The position numbers were made by a program, and so were the translations under genes. Shown here piece after piece: positions 32,397 through 44,022 of a stretch of 64,000 nucleotides of DNA (its first letter is position 1; every line of letters starts with the position of its first letter). The DNA is from Colletotrichum lupini (taxonomy: Eukaryota; Ascomycota; Sordariomycetes; Glomerellales; Glomerellaceae): positions 4,526,001 to 4,590,000 of the forward strand of contig NC_064682.1 in NCBI RefSeq assembly GCF_023278565.1, read 5' to 3'. The notes beneath the pieces were generated by a model. It saw nothing but the letters and a program-made list of their open reading frames with translations. It was not told where the DNA came from and did no database searches.

Positions 32397-33572
32397 CTTG
32401 TTGGGACACTGGGCGAGATAAGTGACTAGGACGGTTCCAACGAGGAAAGCGGGGACACGAAGCGGGGTACACAACTTCAATGGATCTCATATGCTTATGT
32501 ACGGGTCGCAAACATGTGGTTTGGACCAGAAAACCCTTGCATCATTTTTTCCTGATTTATACTGTCCATCTGTCTATGAATGGTGTTTTCACTGTGAGAA
32601 ACTGAAGCACCAGGGACACTGGCCAACTCCTAGCCATTTACACCTTAAGCCAAAGGTAAGTGGGTCAACCAAATGAGGAGTTGTCTTCTCGCATTGTTGC
32701 CTCACACAAGAAGTGAGACCGCCCCATCTTTACGAAGATAGAGTGTGCTAACCACTTTCTCGAGCACACCCTCCTCTTTGACTTCCAGGTTTTTCAAAGA
32801 TCAGTTAACGTAATGCTCAGGTATTACTATAGAAGAAGACTTGTTGTTGTTCGGGTTGCTGACTTCGTTACTATCCCATCGACTGCTGCAAGGCGACAGT
32901 ACATCCGAGTGCGGGGGAAGAACTAATCAGGCGTTATTCTGATTTATTTCTACTATATCCGCAAATTAAAAAATTTATATCTCGGAGAATTTGGAGAAAA
33001 GCTGGAGACCATTGTACTGTCGCCCTGTAGCAGTCGATGGGATAAGGTAGTTAGAAAATGAAACTCAATTCAAAGTAAGTGGCAGTCAGTACTTTCTTTG
33101 CACAAAAGTTTAGTCTTCAGCTTATGAGAAAAACTTTATATGACCATGGAACGTTCCATTTGCCTTGAGAAGGCCAGTGTGATTAGAGGTCTCTTCTATG
33201 GCCGGCCTGATGCGGCCGATGTAGCGAATTACCGGTGCTCGATGGAACAGGTGCAAGTCCCTGGTGATAGGCTCAATCTCGCATTTTCAAAATTAGGAAT
33301 TGTACAACAATGGTGACATGCGAGACCAAAAAAGCTTGAGGCCTTTTGCAAGTCATCATCATTCACACCAGACCAAGTACATTGCATCAGCTGCCAATTG
33401 GATTTGCTAGCGACAACTATAATTTTCTCTGTTTACGCTGTGGCGTGACTTTACTTAACAAGTTGCCTTCAGAAGAACCCATCCAAATGCGATTGGCGTT
33501 CTTCTTGTTGGCGCTTCCGTCCTTCAAGGAAAAGGGTTGCCAACGCCACCGCTATCACCAGCATTGCTCATC
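32397..33572. other. Intergenic region
   Basis: About 1.2 kb, moderately AT-rich in places (32930-32990). No supported gene; short open frames have no protein features. Confidence 0.55.
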
Positions 33573-34244
33573 TCATTGAGGCTTGCAGGGAGTGATAGGA
33601 GGAGGGTATTGGTCGCTCTCTTCGTCAGAATTGCCAGTCCCATCATCGGCAGAAGTATCAGCGCTTTTCTTGTCGCCTGCTTCATCACGAATGTCTGTCT
33701 TATCGTTGGCGGAAGTACCAGTATTGTCCTCGTTGCCTCCTTCGCCTGACTTGAGCTTGCCTGCCTTCGAGGAAGGAGAAGGGCTTTCCTCAGGAATAGT
33801 GTCGCTGCCAGTTCTCCCATGTTCGTTGTACCTCCCACTGGCATGACGATAGTTGGAATTTTGAAGGTTGCCCTTGGCGTCACGGTCGAAGGCAAATTCT
33901 TCTATTTTCTCCCTCTTTGCAGCCTGCTCTTGCGTTTCGGGCGGCTTCTCTGTGTCTCCAGCGGCAAAATCCATTACATTTTTGTAGTGGGCCCTGTTGG
34001 GATTGATTCGCTTTCTGTCATCGTCGCCGCCGCCGCCGTCATCACCGCCGCTGTTGTTGCTCAAGCCCGGGGCTGAGGTAGGGTTCGAGGCTGAGGTCTG
34101 GGCCTGAGAATTCATAGTGAAAATGGTATTGCTGAGCGGAGACTGAAGCTTTGATGGTAAGGTACGAGGTAGTGGCAGTGTGTGGAGTGGATTGTGAACG
34201 AGGAGTATGTGTCGAAGTTTTCCCATGTTTGGCGAGGAAGTCAT
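33573..34244 (-). CDS. Low-complexity, probably disordered hypothetical protein
   Basis: Single open frame of 223 aa from the ATG at 34244 (MTSSPNMGKLRHILL); later ATGs at 34226 and 34115 (MNSQAQTSAS) are alternatives. The first 40 residues are basic and Ser/Leu-rich with no acids, so a mitochondrial presequence is possible. The rest is dominated by Gly, Asp, Ser, Asn and Glu (GGDDGGGGDDDRKR, DEAGDKKSADTSADD) with no Cys until near the end and no predicted fold. The segment NPNRAHYKNVMDFAAGDTEK is the least biased part. I recognise no family. The frame is long for this composition and has a normal start and stop, so it is probably real. It lies alone in a gene-poor stretch. Confidence 0.55.
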   Translation of the reverse strand: MTSSPNMGKLRHILLVHNPLHTLPLPRTLPSKLQSPLSNTIFTMNSQAQTSASNPTSAPGLSNNSGGDDGGGGDDDRKRINPNRAHYKNVMDFAAGDTEKPPETQEQAAKREKIEEFAFDRDAKGNLQNSNYRHASGRYNEHGRTGSDTIPEESPSPSSKAGKLKSGEGGNEDNTGTSANDKTDIRDEAGDKKSADTSADDGTGNSDEESDQYPPPITPCKPQ

Positions 34245-36020
34245 CCTTTTATATCAGTATCTACCTAGTCTCTGCGTCTGCTGTGTCACCGATGTGGAAC
34301 ACATATTCTAGTCTAAAGCATGGAAGTTGAACGCCATACTAAGTTCATTCTTGAAAGACTTGCGAGTGAGTCTTGTAATCGCTCCTTTACCTCTTGGACA
34401 GAGTTGCTGTCATGAGCGCCACATACCGTCCACTAGATTGGACTCGTGTTGCTAGTTTCCTCAATACTAGAATTATGTACAACCACACCTCAACAGGGAA
34501 GCATTTGACAAACTTCACATGCAACGAATATTCAGCTTAAAGCAGTGGGTAGATACGTAGACTATTCTCTTTTAGCTGTGTGCAAACTCTGTTCGCCACA
34601 GCCGTGATTGGACGCAGCGAGTCCATCATTCCTAAGTGGTTGCAACACGACTTGCTTCCTTTATCTTTCCAAACGTGATTGCTTCTGCATAAATGACTGG
34701 ATAGCTTCTTCATTGTTCACTGTAACACATACGCAATTGAACAGCGCAAGAGGGTTGCTTTGTAAACAATCGGGGGATGGTCACATAAATGCTTTAACAT
34801 CTTTGAACATAACTCACGGTCCTAGCTGGCATAGTGCATGCTACACGACCTGGCTCCTTCTGAACACGGGTCATTGAATCATCATTTCATCTTGGCCGAT
34901 TTCTTTGGATGCAAAAATAACGCTGCATGAATCACGTGGTCATGTTTGCCATGTCAAAGGAGAGTGTTCATACATGGACAGGCCTAGACAAGTATACGGT
35001 ACACCACGTGACCGGAATCGTACTACTTCAAACTTTGTCTTCACCCAGGACCAGGTCTCGACTCTCGAATGTGGAACCGTTTGCAGGCTCGTGAACTCTC
35101 CTCACTTGAACCAGCAGAAAAGGGGATCATTTGGTCCGCATCAAAGTGCAATCGTCAGCAGGTACGTTCACTCGTGATATTATAAACAAGGAAACCGGAT
35201 GACTCAAATCCTCTTCTACGACATTATGTTCATCTTGACCATGCTGGGTGTCTTGGTATGCCTCCGGTGTTATATTTTATGTACCTGCTCCAACGACCTA
35301 GGCAATTCTGAAACCATGCTTTCACTTGAAATCATCGACATTTCGAACTCCATCCAACGTTCCACTCTCGCCAAGATCAGTTATGTGTTGTGCCATAAGC
35401 TATCTTCCTTAAGATTTCAAGGTCACTGTGGTCATTTGCTAAAAGTTCACGTAGTATGAGTAGAGTTTGCATGGCAAAGCAGCCTTGAGGGCACATGCGT
35501 ACATCCTTATCTACCATTGACAGTGTAATCAGAAGTCATTCCGTAAGGCGTTCCTCTGAAGCTTCTGTACCCGTCCTTCTTATGCTGCGTATGTGTTATA
35601 TTACTATGCCCCCCTTCGACAAGATGGCATTTGTAAGTACGTCATAGCTGCTGACACATGTGAGGAAGAGTCACTCATGCCCAGGTTAACACGACTCGGA
35701 CACCTGTGAGACAAGCCATTACGATTGGATGGCGTAAATTTGAACATAAAAGTGATATTTCACCCAAGAAGACGCACGTGAGCACAATTATTTGAGGTCA
35801 ATGTCACAGTTCTTTATCTGAAGATGGCTGCGCCGCCATATCTCTCTCAAACAATTCATGGCCAGGGAAATCAACTCTTGGCCTGGAGTTTTCAAAGTTT
35901 CGAAATTAGGTACATTAAATAAGCGAAGATAAAGTTCTTTCGGGTTCTCTCTTTGGTATTTACCAGTCTTATCTTATTCATCCTCTCCTGAGATCTTGGT
36001 CTTCACTGGTAATAGCTTTA
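34245..36020. other. Intergenic region, 1.8 kb
   Basis: No supported gene on either strand. Open frames at 34608-34877, 34905-35177 and 35199-35459 have no family features, and I see no consistent coding bias. Confidence 0.5.
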
Positions 36021-37067
36021 TCAGATAAGGCAAGCCAGCAGCCCGGCGATGAGAGCTGCTAAGCTGACGCCCTGAGAAGCAGCGCCTGCCGTTGGGACCG
36101 TGCTCGGTGCCATGGTCGAAGTCATGGTAGCTCCCGTCATCGTTGAGGTCATGGTGGCGTTCATGCCCCCCGTCGCAGTGGCATTCTTCGGGGCCATGGC
36201 AGGCTGGTAGCTAGCGCAGGTAGAGTTGGTGGAGATAGGGCAGCTGTCTTGAATGCAGATAGCCTGCAGTTGAGGACCCTGCTCTGGGATGGCCGTGGCA
36301 GGCGGGCTGCAGCGCATGCCAAAGAGTTGGTTCAAAGCCATACCGACTGCCTTGAGGTCGTCTTGTGCGACACCAAAAGAGGCAGCAGCCATGGCAACCT
36401 GGGTAATGAAATAACCAAGCTCATTCTGGTCCAAGTCCATGAACTTGTGCACCTCGTACATGGAAGCAAAGCCGCTGTACTTGGGGAAACCGGCCATGCC
36501 GTATTGAGAGCAGCCGAGAAGGGCACCGAAGAATTGGTACAAGTGAGTCAAGAGGAAGCTGAGTGAAAGCTCACGTTAGCATTCTTCGGGTGATTAACAG
36601 ACTTGAGTGGGTTAAACTCACTATTGCTTGGATGTGTCGTCATTGGCAGGCATGTTTTTCATCAACGGGGCAGCACCGCCTCCATCGAGGAAGTTGACTG
36701 ACACACCGGAACTGCCGCCCCGGTTCGATGAAGCCAAGTCTCCGTTGAAGTAAGGAAGGAGGTTGACCTCAGCGCCGTTGTACATGCCAGGTGCCAGGAT
36801 ACCATCGACCTTTATCCCGACATTCGGCATCGTATCTGATCATACTCGTGTGAGCGGCAGGGACCTTGAGACACAACAGCGGTGTGGCTTACAATTTCCA
36901 ATAACAACAGTGTTGACCAAGAGCGTAAGGAGCGTGTATTGGTTCGCGCCAGTGTTGTTCTTCAACAGCGCCGTTGTGTAGTAGTCGCAGATGGGAGTGT
37001 CGGCAGGGCGCTGGGCAATGACGCCTGTGGCAATAGCCAGAGCAAGTGCGATATTTTTGCAGTACAT
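36021..37067 (-). CDS. Conserved fungal secreted protein, probably GPI-anchored, function unknown
   Basis: Exons complement(36893..37067, 36622..36835, 36021..36558), 308 aa. Introns of 57 and 63 nt (GTAAGC...CAG, GTGAGT...CAG) keep the frame. The ATG at 37067 starts a signal peptide (MYCKNIALALAIATGVIAQ). The mature N-terminus has PADTPICDYYTTALLKNNTG and LVNTVVIGN-Y-TMPNVGI. The middle has ILAPGMYNGAEVNLLPYFNG and SSNRGGSSGVSVNFLDGGGA. A helical part follows: LTHLYQFFGALLGCSQYG, ASMYEVHKFMDLDQNELGYF. A Thr/Met/Ser-rich linker leads to a short hydrophobic C-terminus (GVSLAALIAGLLACLI), as in GPI signals. Six or more Cys suggest disulphides. I know this as a recurrent uncharacterised ascomycete family, without a function. 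Likely cell-wall or plasma-membrane outer face. Confidence 0.82.
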
Positions 37068-37446
37068 GTTGATTAGCTGATACAGCCCGATTGTCGACTT
37101 GGTGATGCAAGGTATCAGAAAGAATTTGGCGAGTATTTCCAAAGCTCATCAAAGAAGAGCAATGTCCAGCTTATAAGTGCGACGTGGGCAAGGCTGGAAG
37201 CGCAGCCGACTTCCATCATCGTCATCCATAGGTAGCATTGGTGCCGTTTCAATCACTTGTCTCTCAACAATGTCATTCAAATGACACCAGTCGGGAAATG
37301 ATGGTCTCGTCAAGCCTTGGCACTAGTTGTGACCAAGAGTTTAAAGCTAGTAGACTGCCAGGCACTAGCGCCGGGCCAGCCCAGATCCGGGGAGAACAAT
37401 GTCCACGTCGGGATAGCAGCTTACATCTACGGAATTAAGTCTTTTC
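37068..37446. promoter_or_regulatory. Upstream region of the GPI-anchored protein gene
   Basis: Presumed promoter of the minus-strand gene ending at 37067. No defined element seen. Confidence 0.4.
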
Positions 37447-37920
37447 TTATTGGATGGCTGAAGCCGTTAAAGCCCCGGATTCTAGCTGTCCGGATAGCCT
37501 AAGCCAACGATCCGAATCCCGAGGGCCGGGAGCGTCAAGGAAGCCGCCAGACCGTTGTCTTACCCAGTGTTCCACGTTACTGGGATCCCTACGTGGCATG
37601 TCAGCAAAGGCAATGATCTGATGAACACGTCCCATCAAAGTTTCCATATTCTCCATCGTAACAAAGCTGACCTTCGGATCAGTTCGTTCCCGGTACCTGT
37701 TTCCCCAGTTGATCAGCAGGAACCTATCCAGTTGGGCAGGAGACGGAGGAACCTTTATCTTCGACGGATAGATTGCGTCCCGACTTGAGAATAGCAATTT
37801 CTCCTGGAGGACTATGTTTAGTTGTCCTGGAGAGTGCAACATGCTCTTCAAACCAGTCGTAACAGTCTGGTATGCATTCCTTAGCCCACGTTCGTTAGGC
37901 CACCCTTCAAATTCATCCAC
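37447..37920 (-). pseudogene. Orphan open frame without ATG start, possible gene remnant
   Basis: An open minus-strand frame of 157 codons (starting GTG: VDEFEGWPNERGLRNAYQ) closed by a stop. An in-frame TGA lies seven codons upstream of the GTG, and the first internal ATG codons fall well into the frame. Composition is protein-like: amphipathic, with PSKIKVPPSPAQLDRFLLIN, VSFVTMENMETLMGRVHQ and WVRQRSGGFLDAPGPRDSDR. I recognise no family. It could be the last exon of a gene whose upstream exons I cannot find, or a decayed gene. The surroundings contain no other coding support. Confidence 0.35.
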
Positions 37921-38389
37921 CCATAAGACGTCACTTCATCTATTCAGAGATGTTTGCGACCTTTGATATCCTCACTCGGCATTTGAATTGATCAACAAGG
38001 ATTTATTGTCAGACCGGCAGAGGGTTATCGGGTCGTGCACAATCTGGGATTCCAACCGGCTTGAAGAATAACAAACTTCCACAGCTCTGCTAGCTTCTGT
38101 GAGCTCCTTCAAACCCCTCAATCGCAGCCTATCAATACTGTGGCCCAATCAGCTTTGGCCTAGTTCATAGCACCGGGACCCCAAATAGTCAACAGGCGAG
38201 ACTAGCTTGTCGTTAGGTCCTCTACATGGGGAGGTCGGCACTTCTATGGATTCGTCACAACCACTGCCGGCTTCAACTTCGTTGGTTCGCCTCCCCAGAG
38301 TGATTTTCTTCTACATAATCCACCCATGTTCTCAGAGTTGCGGCATTAGGGGAATCGAACCACTAATGCTTGGTTCAATGACCAGTGAT

Positions 38390-38462
38390 GTGGTGCCAGC
38401 GTGGGAATCAACGAACACGGATTGACGTGCCCGATTTGCACTCTATCCACTTTAGAATAGAG
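38390..38462 (-). pseudogene. Decayed tRNA-like sequence
   Basis: The minus strand reads CTAAAGTGGATAGAGTGC (A-box/D-arm-like), then about 20 bases later CCGTGTTCGTTGATTCC (B-box-like with an insertion), then CACGCTGGCACC. Order and spacing resemble a tRNA, but the arms do not pair properly. Just beyond (38341-38372) is an isolated exact B-box, GGTTCGATTCC. Confidence 0.3.
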
Positions 38463-39662
38463 TACGTGTAAGTGATCCAGACGTTATTCACCTACAGAAA
38501 CAGTGACATTCTTTCCCGATAGGGAAATGAATGAAGAAGCTAACAAGAAGATCCCTCGTGGTGAGGACCGTCCATCGGTGAGCTAGCTCGTTTCGTGAAA
38601 CGTTACTTAGACTTACTATAGTCGATCGACTGAAATCTGGCGGTAATCGATTCCCTATCAAGGGTAGAGCGTCTAGGCATAAGTAACAGAATTGTAAGTT
38701 GTCTCTTTGCCTGCCAAAGGTACCTGTCGGAAGCTTATGAAGAGCCCCTGGAACACTTTTGCCTAGGACGCTGAGAACATTTGACGGCACGCGTGGAACG
38801 AAAGCAAAGGATCACCACGGTTCAAGAACGGATGAGACTCGGGTGAGAAAGTTGGGTGTATTTGTCTGACGACCAATTATACTGATCTCACGACGCGACT
38901 TGTGTCGTGGCGTTAGAGGTACGTGTAGCGACAAGACTATGCGGACGCTACGCATCCTGACGCCATGACAAGCGCCTTCCAGTAGCCAGATGGATTGGGA
39001 CAAGTATCATATCCGGGGTAGGTGGAACGGCAGGCGTTGATAGTTACGCCTAGGCAAATCGCAATTCCAAAAATGATCCTAAAGATAGGAGACGCCGCAA
39101 CAATAAGATCCCATTACTTAGCTGCCCAATCCTGGCACATTGTGCACTGCCAACGCGCGGCTTGACTCTGTACCGAAGGTGCAGCGCACATTAATTATGG
39201 ATCAGCTATCAAGACGGTCTCACTTGTTGAGCAGATAAAGCTGCCCAAGACTCCAAGTCAATAGGAAGGAACTACAGAAGACCTGCTTATTAGAAAAGAA
39301 GATTGTGAGCTTGCCTGCCTTGGATACTGCACACAGCTTTGTAAAAGAGGTGTTCAAGTCCTCAAACCGGCATTTTCCAAGTTTTCAAGGACTCGCGGAC
39401 AAAGATATCGGACTCAGGCACTGGGCCGACGAACTCTAAACAAGAGGGGAGGTGATGTGGGGTTTGAAGAATGAATGATATGGATAAGGAGTCCTGATAT
39501 GAATGAAATGAGACAAAGACAGAAAGGCAGAATGACCTGACTAGTGAAGCAAATCGTCCGTCCACTCAAGAACGGAAAGTGACGCCCGACCGGAGACTAA
39601 TATCTGATTAAGTTCTTGAGGGCTCCCGACCTAGCCGATACGCCTTAGTCGTGCTGACTGCC

Positions 39663-39760
39663 TAGGCCAGGCTTGAACTTGGGTCATTGAATCTACTAAT
39701 ACAGACTAATATCTTTGATACTTTGAAATAACATGAGGAACTAGACCACGGCTTGCTCAA
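39663..39760 (-). pseudogene. Decayed tRNA-like sequence
   Basis: The minus strand has an A-box-like GTGGTCTAGTTCC followed, after an over-long spacer, by a B-box-like AAGTTCAAGCCTGG. No complete cloverleaf can be drawn, so it is a remnant or chance match. Confidence 0.25.
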
Positions 39761-40793
39761 TCGGTATTTTTGATGGCCGCCAGCACTGAATGATGGAAGA
39801 TGTGAAGTATCCACGGCATGGTTTATACCTTTAACGTTTGCAAAAATCGAATCATGCTATTTGACACCCGAGAGCCATACGGAGAACAAATCTGCGGCAA
39901 AGAAAAGCAATCTGCGACATCCCCATATGAAAAGACAACACCGACAAGCAACAAAGGAACGAGGGTGGAAGCTTGGATTCGGGGACGGGTTTGGATGAAG
40001 TTTGCCGATGAGTAAGGTAAGCGTAGCGGCTGTGGCGCGGTTGAGGCAATAAGTAGCAGTCTGATTTCTGTAGACGATGACTGTCCGAGGACCTGTTCCG
40101 CAGAACAAACAACCGAACTGGGTCTTGACAGTATTAGTTGATGTCGAGATGCAAGTGAAATTGCAAAGGGTTGGTGGATGAGTTTGTGGGTTGTCTTCCA
40201 GTCGGGGGATGGCCGACCTGTTGAGCGGAGGGTCAAGTCCGTGGCTGGAGACACAGTACGTACTGTGACCAAGGTAGAGGCCAGACTAGGCCCAAAAGAA
40301 TGACGGGGCTTCTGAATAAAGTGGCGCAGATGATGCGATGTGCGATTTGGTGGATCTGATAGGAGCGCCACAAACCTTTGGACGAATTAAGCTTAGCGAA
40401 TATCCTAGCCAGCCAAGGGTACGTATCTCGCCATCCACCCTTGTGTCCACGTGATATCAGATGAGCACGGAGGCTCGGCAGCGGGTCTTTTGGCCCCCTG
40501 CAGACCTCCTGGACTCTTGGAGCAATTCCCGCATTTCTCGGTTTTCCGTCTCATTTCTGCCCTCATTTTGTCTGCCCACCCTGTGTATCCGTAGGATGCT
40601 GATGGGGGACATCACCACTACCTTACTTCCTACACCAAACTCGTTGAGCCCCCCCCAAATACTTCGAGTTCCATGCCCGATTCATCTCTGATTCTTTGGA
40701 GCCACTGTTGCCCACCTTCCGAACAGAGCCAAGAGGTCCTTGCGTCGACACGGCGATTTTCAACCCACAATGTCCACTCTGTCGATTAGCTCT

Positions 40794-40804
40794 CCCCCCC
40801 CCCC
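40794..40804. repeat. C11 homopolymer
   Basis: Eleven consecutive C in noncoding sequence. Confidence 0.95.
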
Positions 40805-40850
40805 TCTGAGAACCCCGGGCGAATAAGCGGATATTGGGCTTCTCTCTACC

Positions 40851-40867
40851 GAGTACGGAGTACGGAG
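40851..40867. repeat. Short tandem repeat (GAGTACG)
   Basis: Two complete 7-nt GAGTACG units plus GAG. Noncoding. Confidence 0.9.
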
Positions 40868-41923
40868 GGAAGACCCTGTCACTGACTCTGATGAACGTCG
40901 AACATTATATAATAAATAACCAAATTGACAGGGCATCGCACCCAGCACTGAGGAATGAAGAGCCACTGTCGAGTTTCAAATGGCTCACTGTGCCATTCGG
41001 CTCATTGTCGCCGCCGGAACCTTGCGAAGGCGAGATGGGTTCTGTCTCCGTACGTTTAAAATCTAAAAATCAACAATCTCACGTACCAAGCATGGATTGC
41101 GCGTCTTGCCAACCTCATATACGAGCTCCCTTGCCGGTCTACCGCCTCGTCAATCTCTTAAGCTTCATGCGGAGTTAAATGTTTGCGGAACTCAATATTG
41201 CTCAAAGCTAAGCAGCAATCATGACCTGAGGTCAAGTCTCCGCAATTCATCTGCCGTCTCTGCAGCACCGAGTCAATAGCTTACTACGTAGCTGCACGTT
41301 GTGCCGGTGCGAATCTGGGGTAGACCGTAGAATGCCCCGAGATTCCGGGACTTACAGCGCCTTGCCCGCCGCTGGTTCGTCTGGTCTTTTGCTTTCTAAG
41401 TACCTTGTTATCGAAGAAAGTTAATTCTTTCTGAGTCACAAGTACAAGAATACAGTTTCAATAAAACAGTGTAGTGCCCACCCAGCACTTGAACTCACCC
41501 TTTCCGCTTCACCCTTCGTGATCTATCTCGCGCAGCCACGGCGAGGAAGCCCTGGTCGCCGGCCCATGAAACAATCATTCCGCCAATCAACAAGCTGTTG
41601 CAATTTATCACGAGCCCTTGCGAGAGGTAACCTCTCCGGCGGACGCCCGCTCTTGGAAGTTGGAATCCCGCGAAAGAGACCAAGGGGCCTTCAGCACTGA
41701 GCATGGCGAGGAATTGTCCCGGCCTCCCAAGATGTGCGCTGGCCGGGTGCCAAGCGCCAAGTCCAGACGAACTGTTCTTGACTTTATAACAAAGTCGATC
41801 ACCCTCGTTCTAGAAACCCAGGAGGAGCAGGCTCTCTTGTCCTATGACTGCTTGACCTTATTCCAACTTCGCCCTCTCACTCTCTCTAGTTCGCCAGGCA
41901 AGGGCAGCCCCTTTACAGCCAAA

Positions 41924-43610
41924 ATGGCGTTGAACACTCTTCTTCAGGTCTTCTTCTTCACCATCCTTTCCTTCGCCTCATCTGCTTTGGCCGCCTTCGG
42001 CGTTACCACCTCGGGTAGCAACTTCGTTGTCGATGCCGGCTCATCCAACACTCTCGTCTTCCAAGTTTCCAAGTCCAGCTGTGACATCAACTCCATCAAG
42101 TACCGTGGCAACGAGCTCCAGTATGCCAGCAAGGGCAGCCACATCAGCTCTGGTCTCGGAACCGCCACCGTCGAGGCCACCACTATCACGGCCAGCACCG
42201 GTAAGGTCATCAAGGTGACCTGCACCACCTCGACTCTTACACACTACCTCATTGTCAAGGAGGGTGAGGCCAACATTTACATGGCGACCTACATCACCGC
42301 AGAGCCAGACATTGGTGAGCTCCGCTGGATCTCGCGTCTGAACAAGGACATCCTCCCCAGCGAATACCCCTTCGGCGTTGTTTCCACCATCGCCGGCTCT
42401 AGCTCCACCGTCGAGGGCTCCGATGTCTTCGTCGTCAGCGGCCAGACCCGATCCAAATTCTACTCCAGCGAGCGCTTCATCGATGACAAGGTCCGCTGTG
42501 TCTACGGTACCAGCCCCGAGGAGATCCACGTCTGCGTCTCCGTCGAGCCCAAGACTGGTTTCGAGCTCTCCTCCGGCGGCCCCTTCTTCCGCGACATCAA
42601 CACCAACAACGCTGGTGACTCTACCAACCTGTACAACTACATGAACAGCAACCACGCCCAGACCGAGGCCTACCGTATGGGTCTGCACGGCCCTTACGTC
42701 CAGTCCTTCTCCCGCTCCGGCATCCCCAAGAACACCGACTTCAACTACGACTTCTTCAGCGAGCTCAGCCTCAAGGGTTACGTCGCTGCCTCCGGCCGCG
42801 GCACCGTCTCCGGCACCGCCTCCGGCATCACCGGCAGCTTCCAGCGTGTTGTCCACTGGTACAACGCCAACGCCCAGTACTGGACCTACGCCTCGTCCAC
42901 CGGCGCCTTTACCTCCCCTCTGATGAAGCCCGGCACCTACACCATGGTCCTCTACCAGACCGAGTTCAAGGTGGCCACCAGCTCCGTCACCGTCTCCGCT
43001 GGAAAGACTACCACTGCCAACATCGCCAGCACCCTCGCTGCCCGCACCACCCTTTGGAAGATTGGCGAGTACGACGGCCAGCCTACCGGCTTCCGCAACG
43101 CCGACAAGCAGCTCCGCATGCATCCCTCTGACAGCCGCATGAGCAGCTGGGGTCCTCTCACCTACACCGTCGGCACATCTGCCGTCAGCGACTTCCCCAT
43201 GGCAATCTTCACCGCCGTCAACAACCCCGTCACCATCAAGTTCAACCTCGCTTCCGCCCCTGGCGCTGCCACCCTCCGCATCGCCACCACCCTTGCCTTT
43301 GCCAGTGGCCGCCCCCAGGCCAAGGTGAACAGCTGGACCGGCCCGGCCCCTGCTGCGCCCACCAAAATTGACTCTCGTGGCGTTACTCGTGGTGCGTACC
43401 GCGGCCTCGGCGAGGTCTACGACGTCAGCATCCCTGCCGGCACCCTCGTTTCAGGAGCCAACACCATCACCATCAATGTCATCTCCGGCAGCAGTGGTGA
43501 CACTTACCTGAGCCCCAGCGTCGTAAGTTTTGACTAGAGATCATTCGAATTATAGATTTTGATGCTAACTCATGTCCTAGATCTTCGACACCGTTGAGCT
43601 CTTCCAGTAA
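41924..43610 (+). CDS. Rhamnogalacturonan lyase, polysaccharide lyase family 4
   Basis: Exons 41924..43522 and 43581..43610, 542 aa. The 58-nt intron (GTAAGT...TAG) is followed by a last exon of only ten codons, restoring the family's end IFDTVELFQ. The ATG at 41924 begins a signal peptide ([23 protein letters not shown]). The mature enzyme starts [23 protein letters not shown], as in fungal RG lyases. The catalytic domain includes [36 protein letters not shown] and [15 protein letters not shown] central fibronectin-like module and a C-terminal carbohydrate-binding-like jelly roll ([34 protein letters not shown]) follow. The enzyme cleaves the rhamnose-galacturonate backbone of hairy pectin by beta-elimination outside the cell. 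GC-rich, well-biased codons suggest strong expression. It sits 365 bases from a RIP-destroyed transposon yet looks intact. Confidence 0.95.
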
Positions 43611-43974
43611 ACGCATGCTGGTCCATATCCGGTATCAAATGCCTACATGTTCCTGCTTGAGACACAGCAGAGTAGGCATTGCATCTGAGATGGAGTTGAG
43701 ATGCGTAAACAAACACTTCCTTTGAGTCTTCACTGTATATATTGGACCTGTGGTCAATAGCAAATATGCTTTTATCGTATATAATTCTGCGAATAGCAGT
43801 CTACATACCCGGGTGAGGTGGCCTGCTATCTCACTAGTCAAGATAACTATTCTATCGTCTTGCCATGTATCGAGAGCCTGCATTGTAGCGCACATACCCA
43901 TTCAAATCAATCAAATAAATAAGTTAAACAAATAGTTAAATATAGGAATTTTAGTGAGTTAAATAATTAAATAT
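43611..43974. other. 3' flank of the lyase gene, grading into AT-rich repeat
   Basis: Normal composition to about 43900, then AT-rich repeated words (aataaataagttaaa, gttaaataattaaatat) that recur near 47000-47080 at the other side of the transposon relic. The lyase 3' UTR is here. Confidence 0.5.
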
Positions 43975-44022
43975 TATAAGGCCCTATATTTAACATATTT
44001 AATTAAATATAAGATCGCGCGG
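43975..44022 (+). repeat. Left terminal inverted repeat (putative) of the hAT relic
   Basis: Begins TATAAGGCCC and ends near ATCGCGCGG. The reverse complement of 47053-47092 has the same order (TATAAGGTTC...TTTAATT...TCGCGG), diverged mostly by C/T and G/A changes. Confidence 0.5.

Larger units (their letters stand above)
37921..41923. other. Gene-poor region, 4 kb
   Basis: No supported gene. It contains tRNA-like remnants (about 38390-38462 and 39663-39760), a C11 run (40794-40804) and a 7-nt tandem repeat (40851-40867). The right-hand end is the rhamnogalacturonan lyase promoter; that gene's frame is open from 41618, but the signal peptide starts at 41924. Confidence 0.5.

Noticed and set aside
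42041..43123. 360-codon minus-strand open frame inside the rhamnogalacturonan lyase gene
   Set aside because: Antisense shadow produced by the strong third-position GC bias of the lyase; Gly/Val/Asp-dominated translation with no family features.
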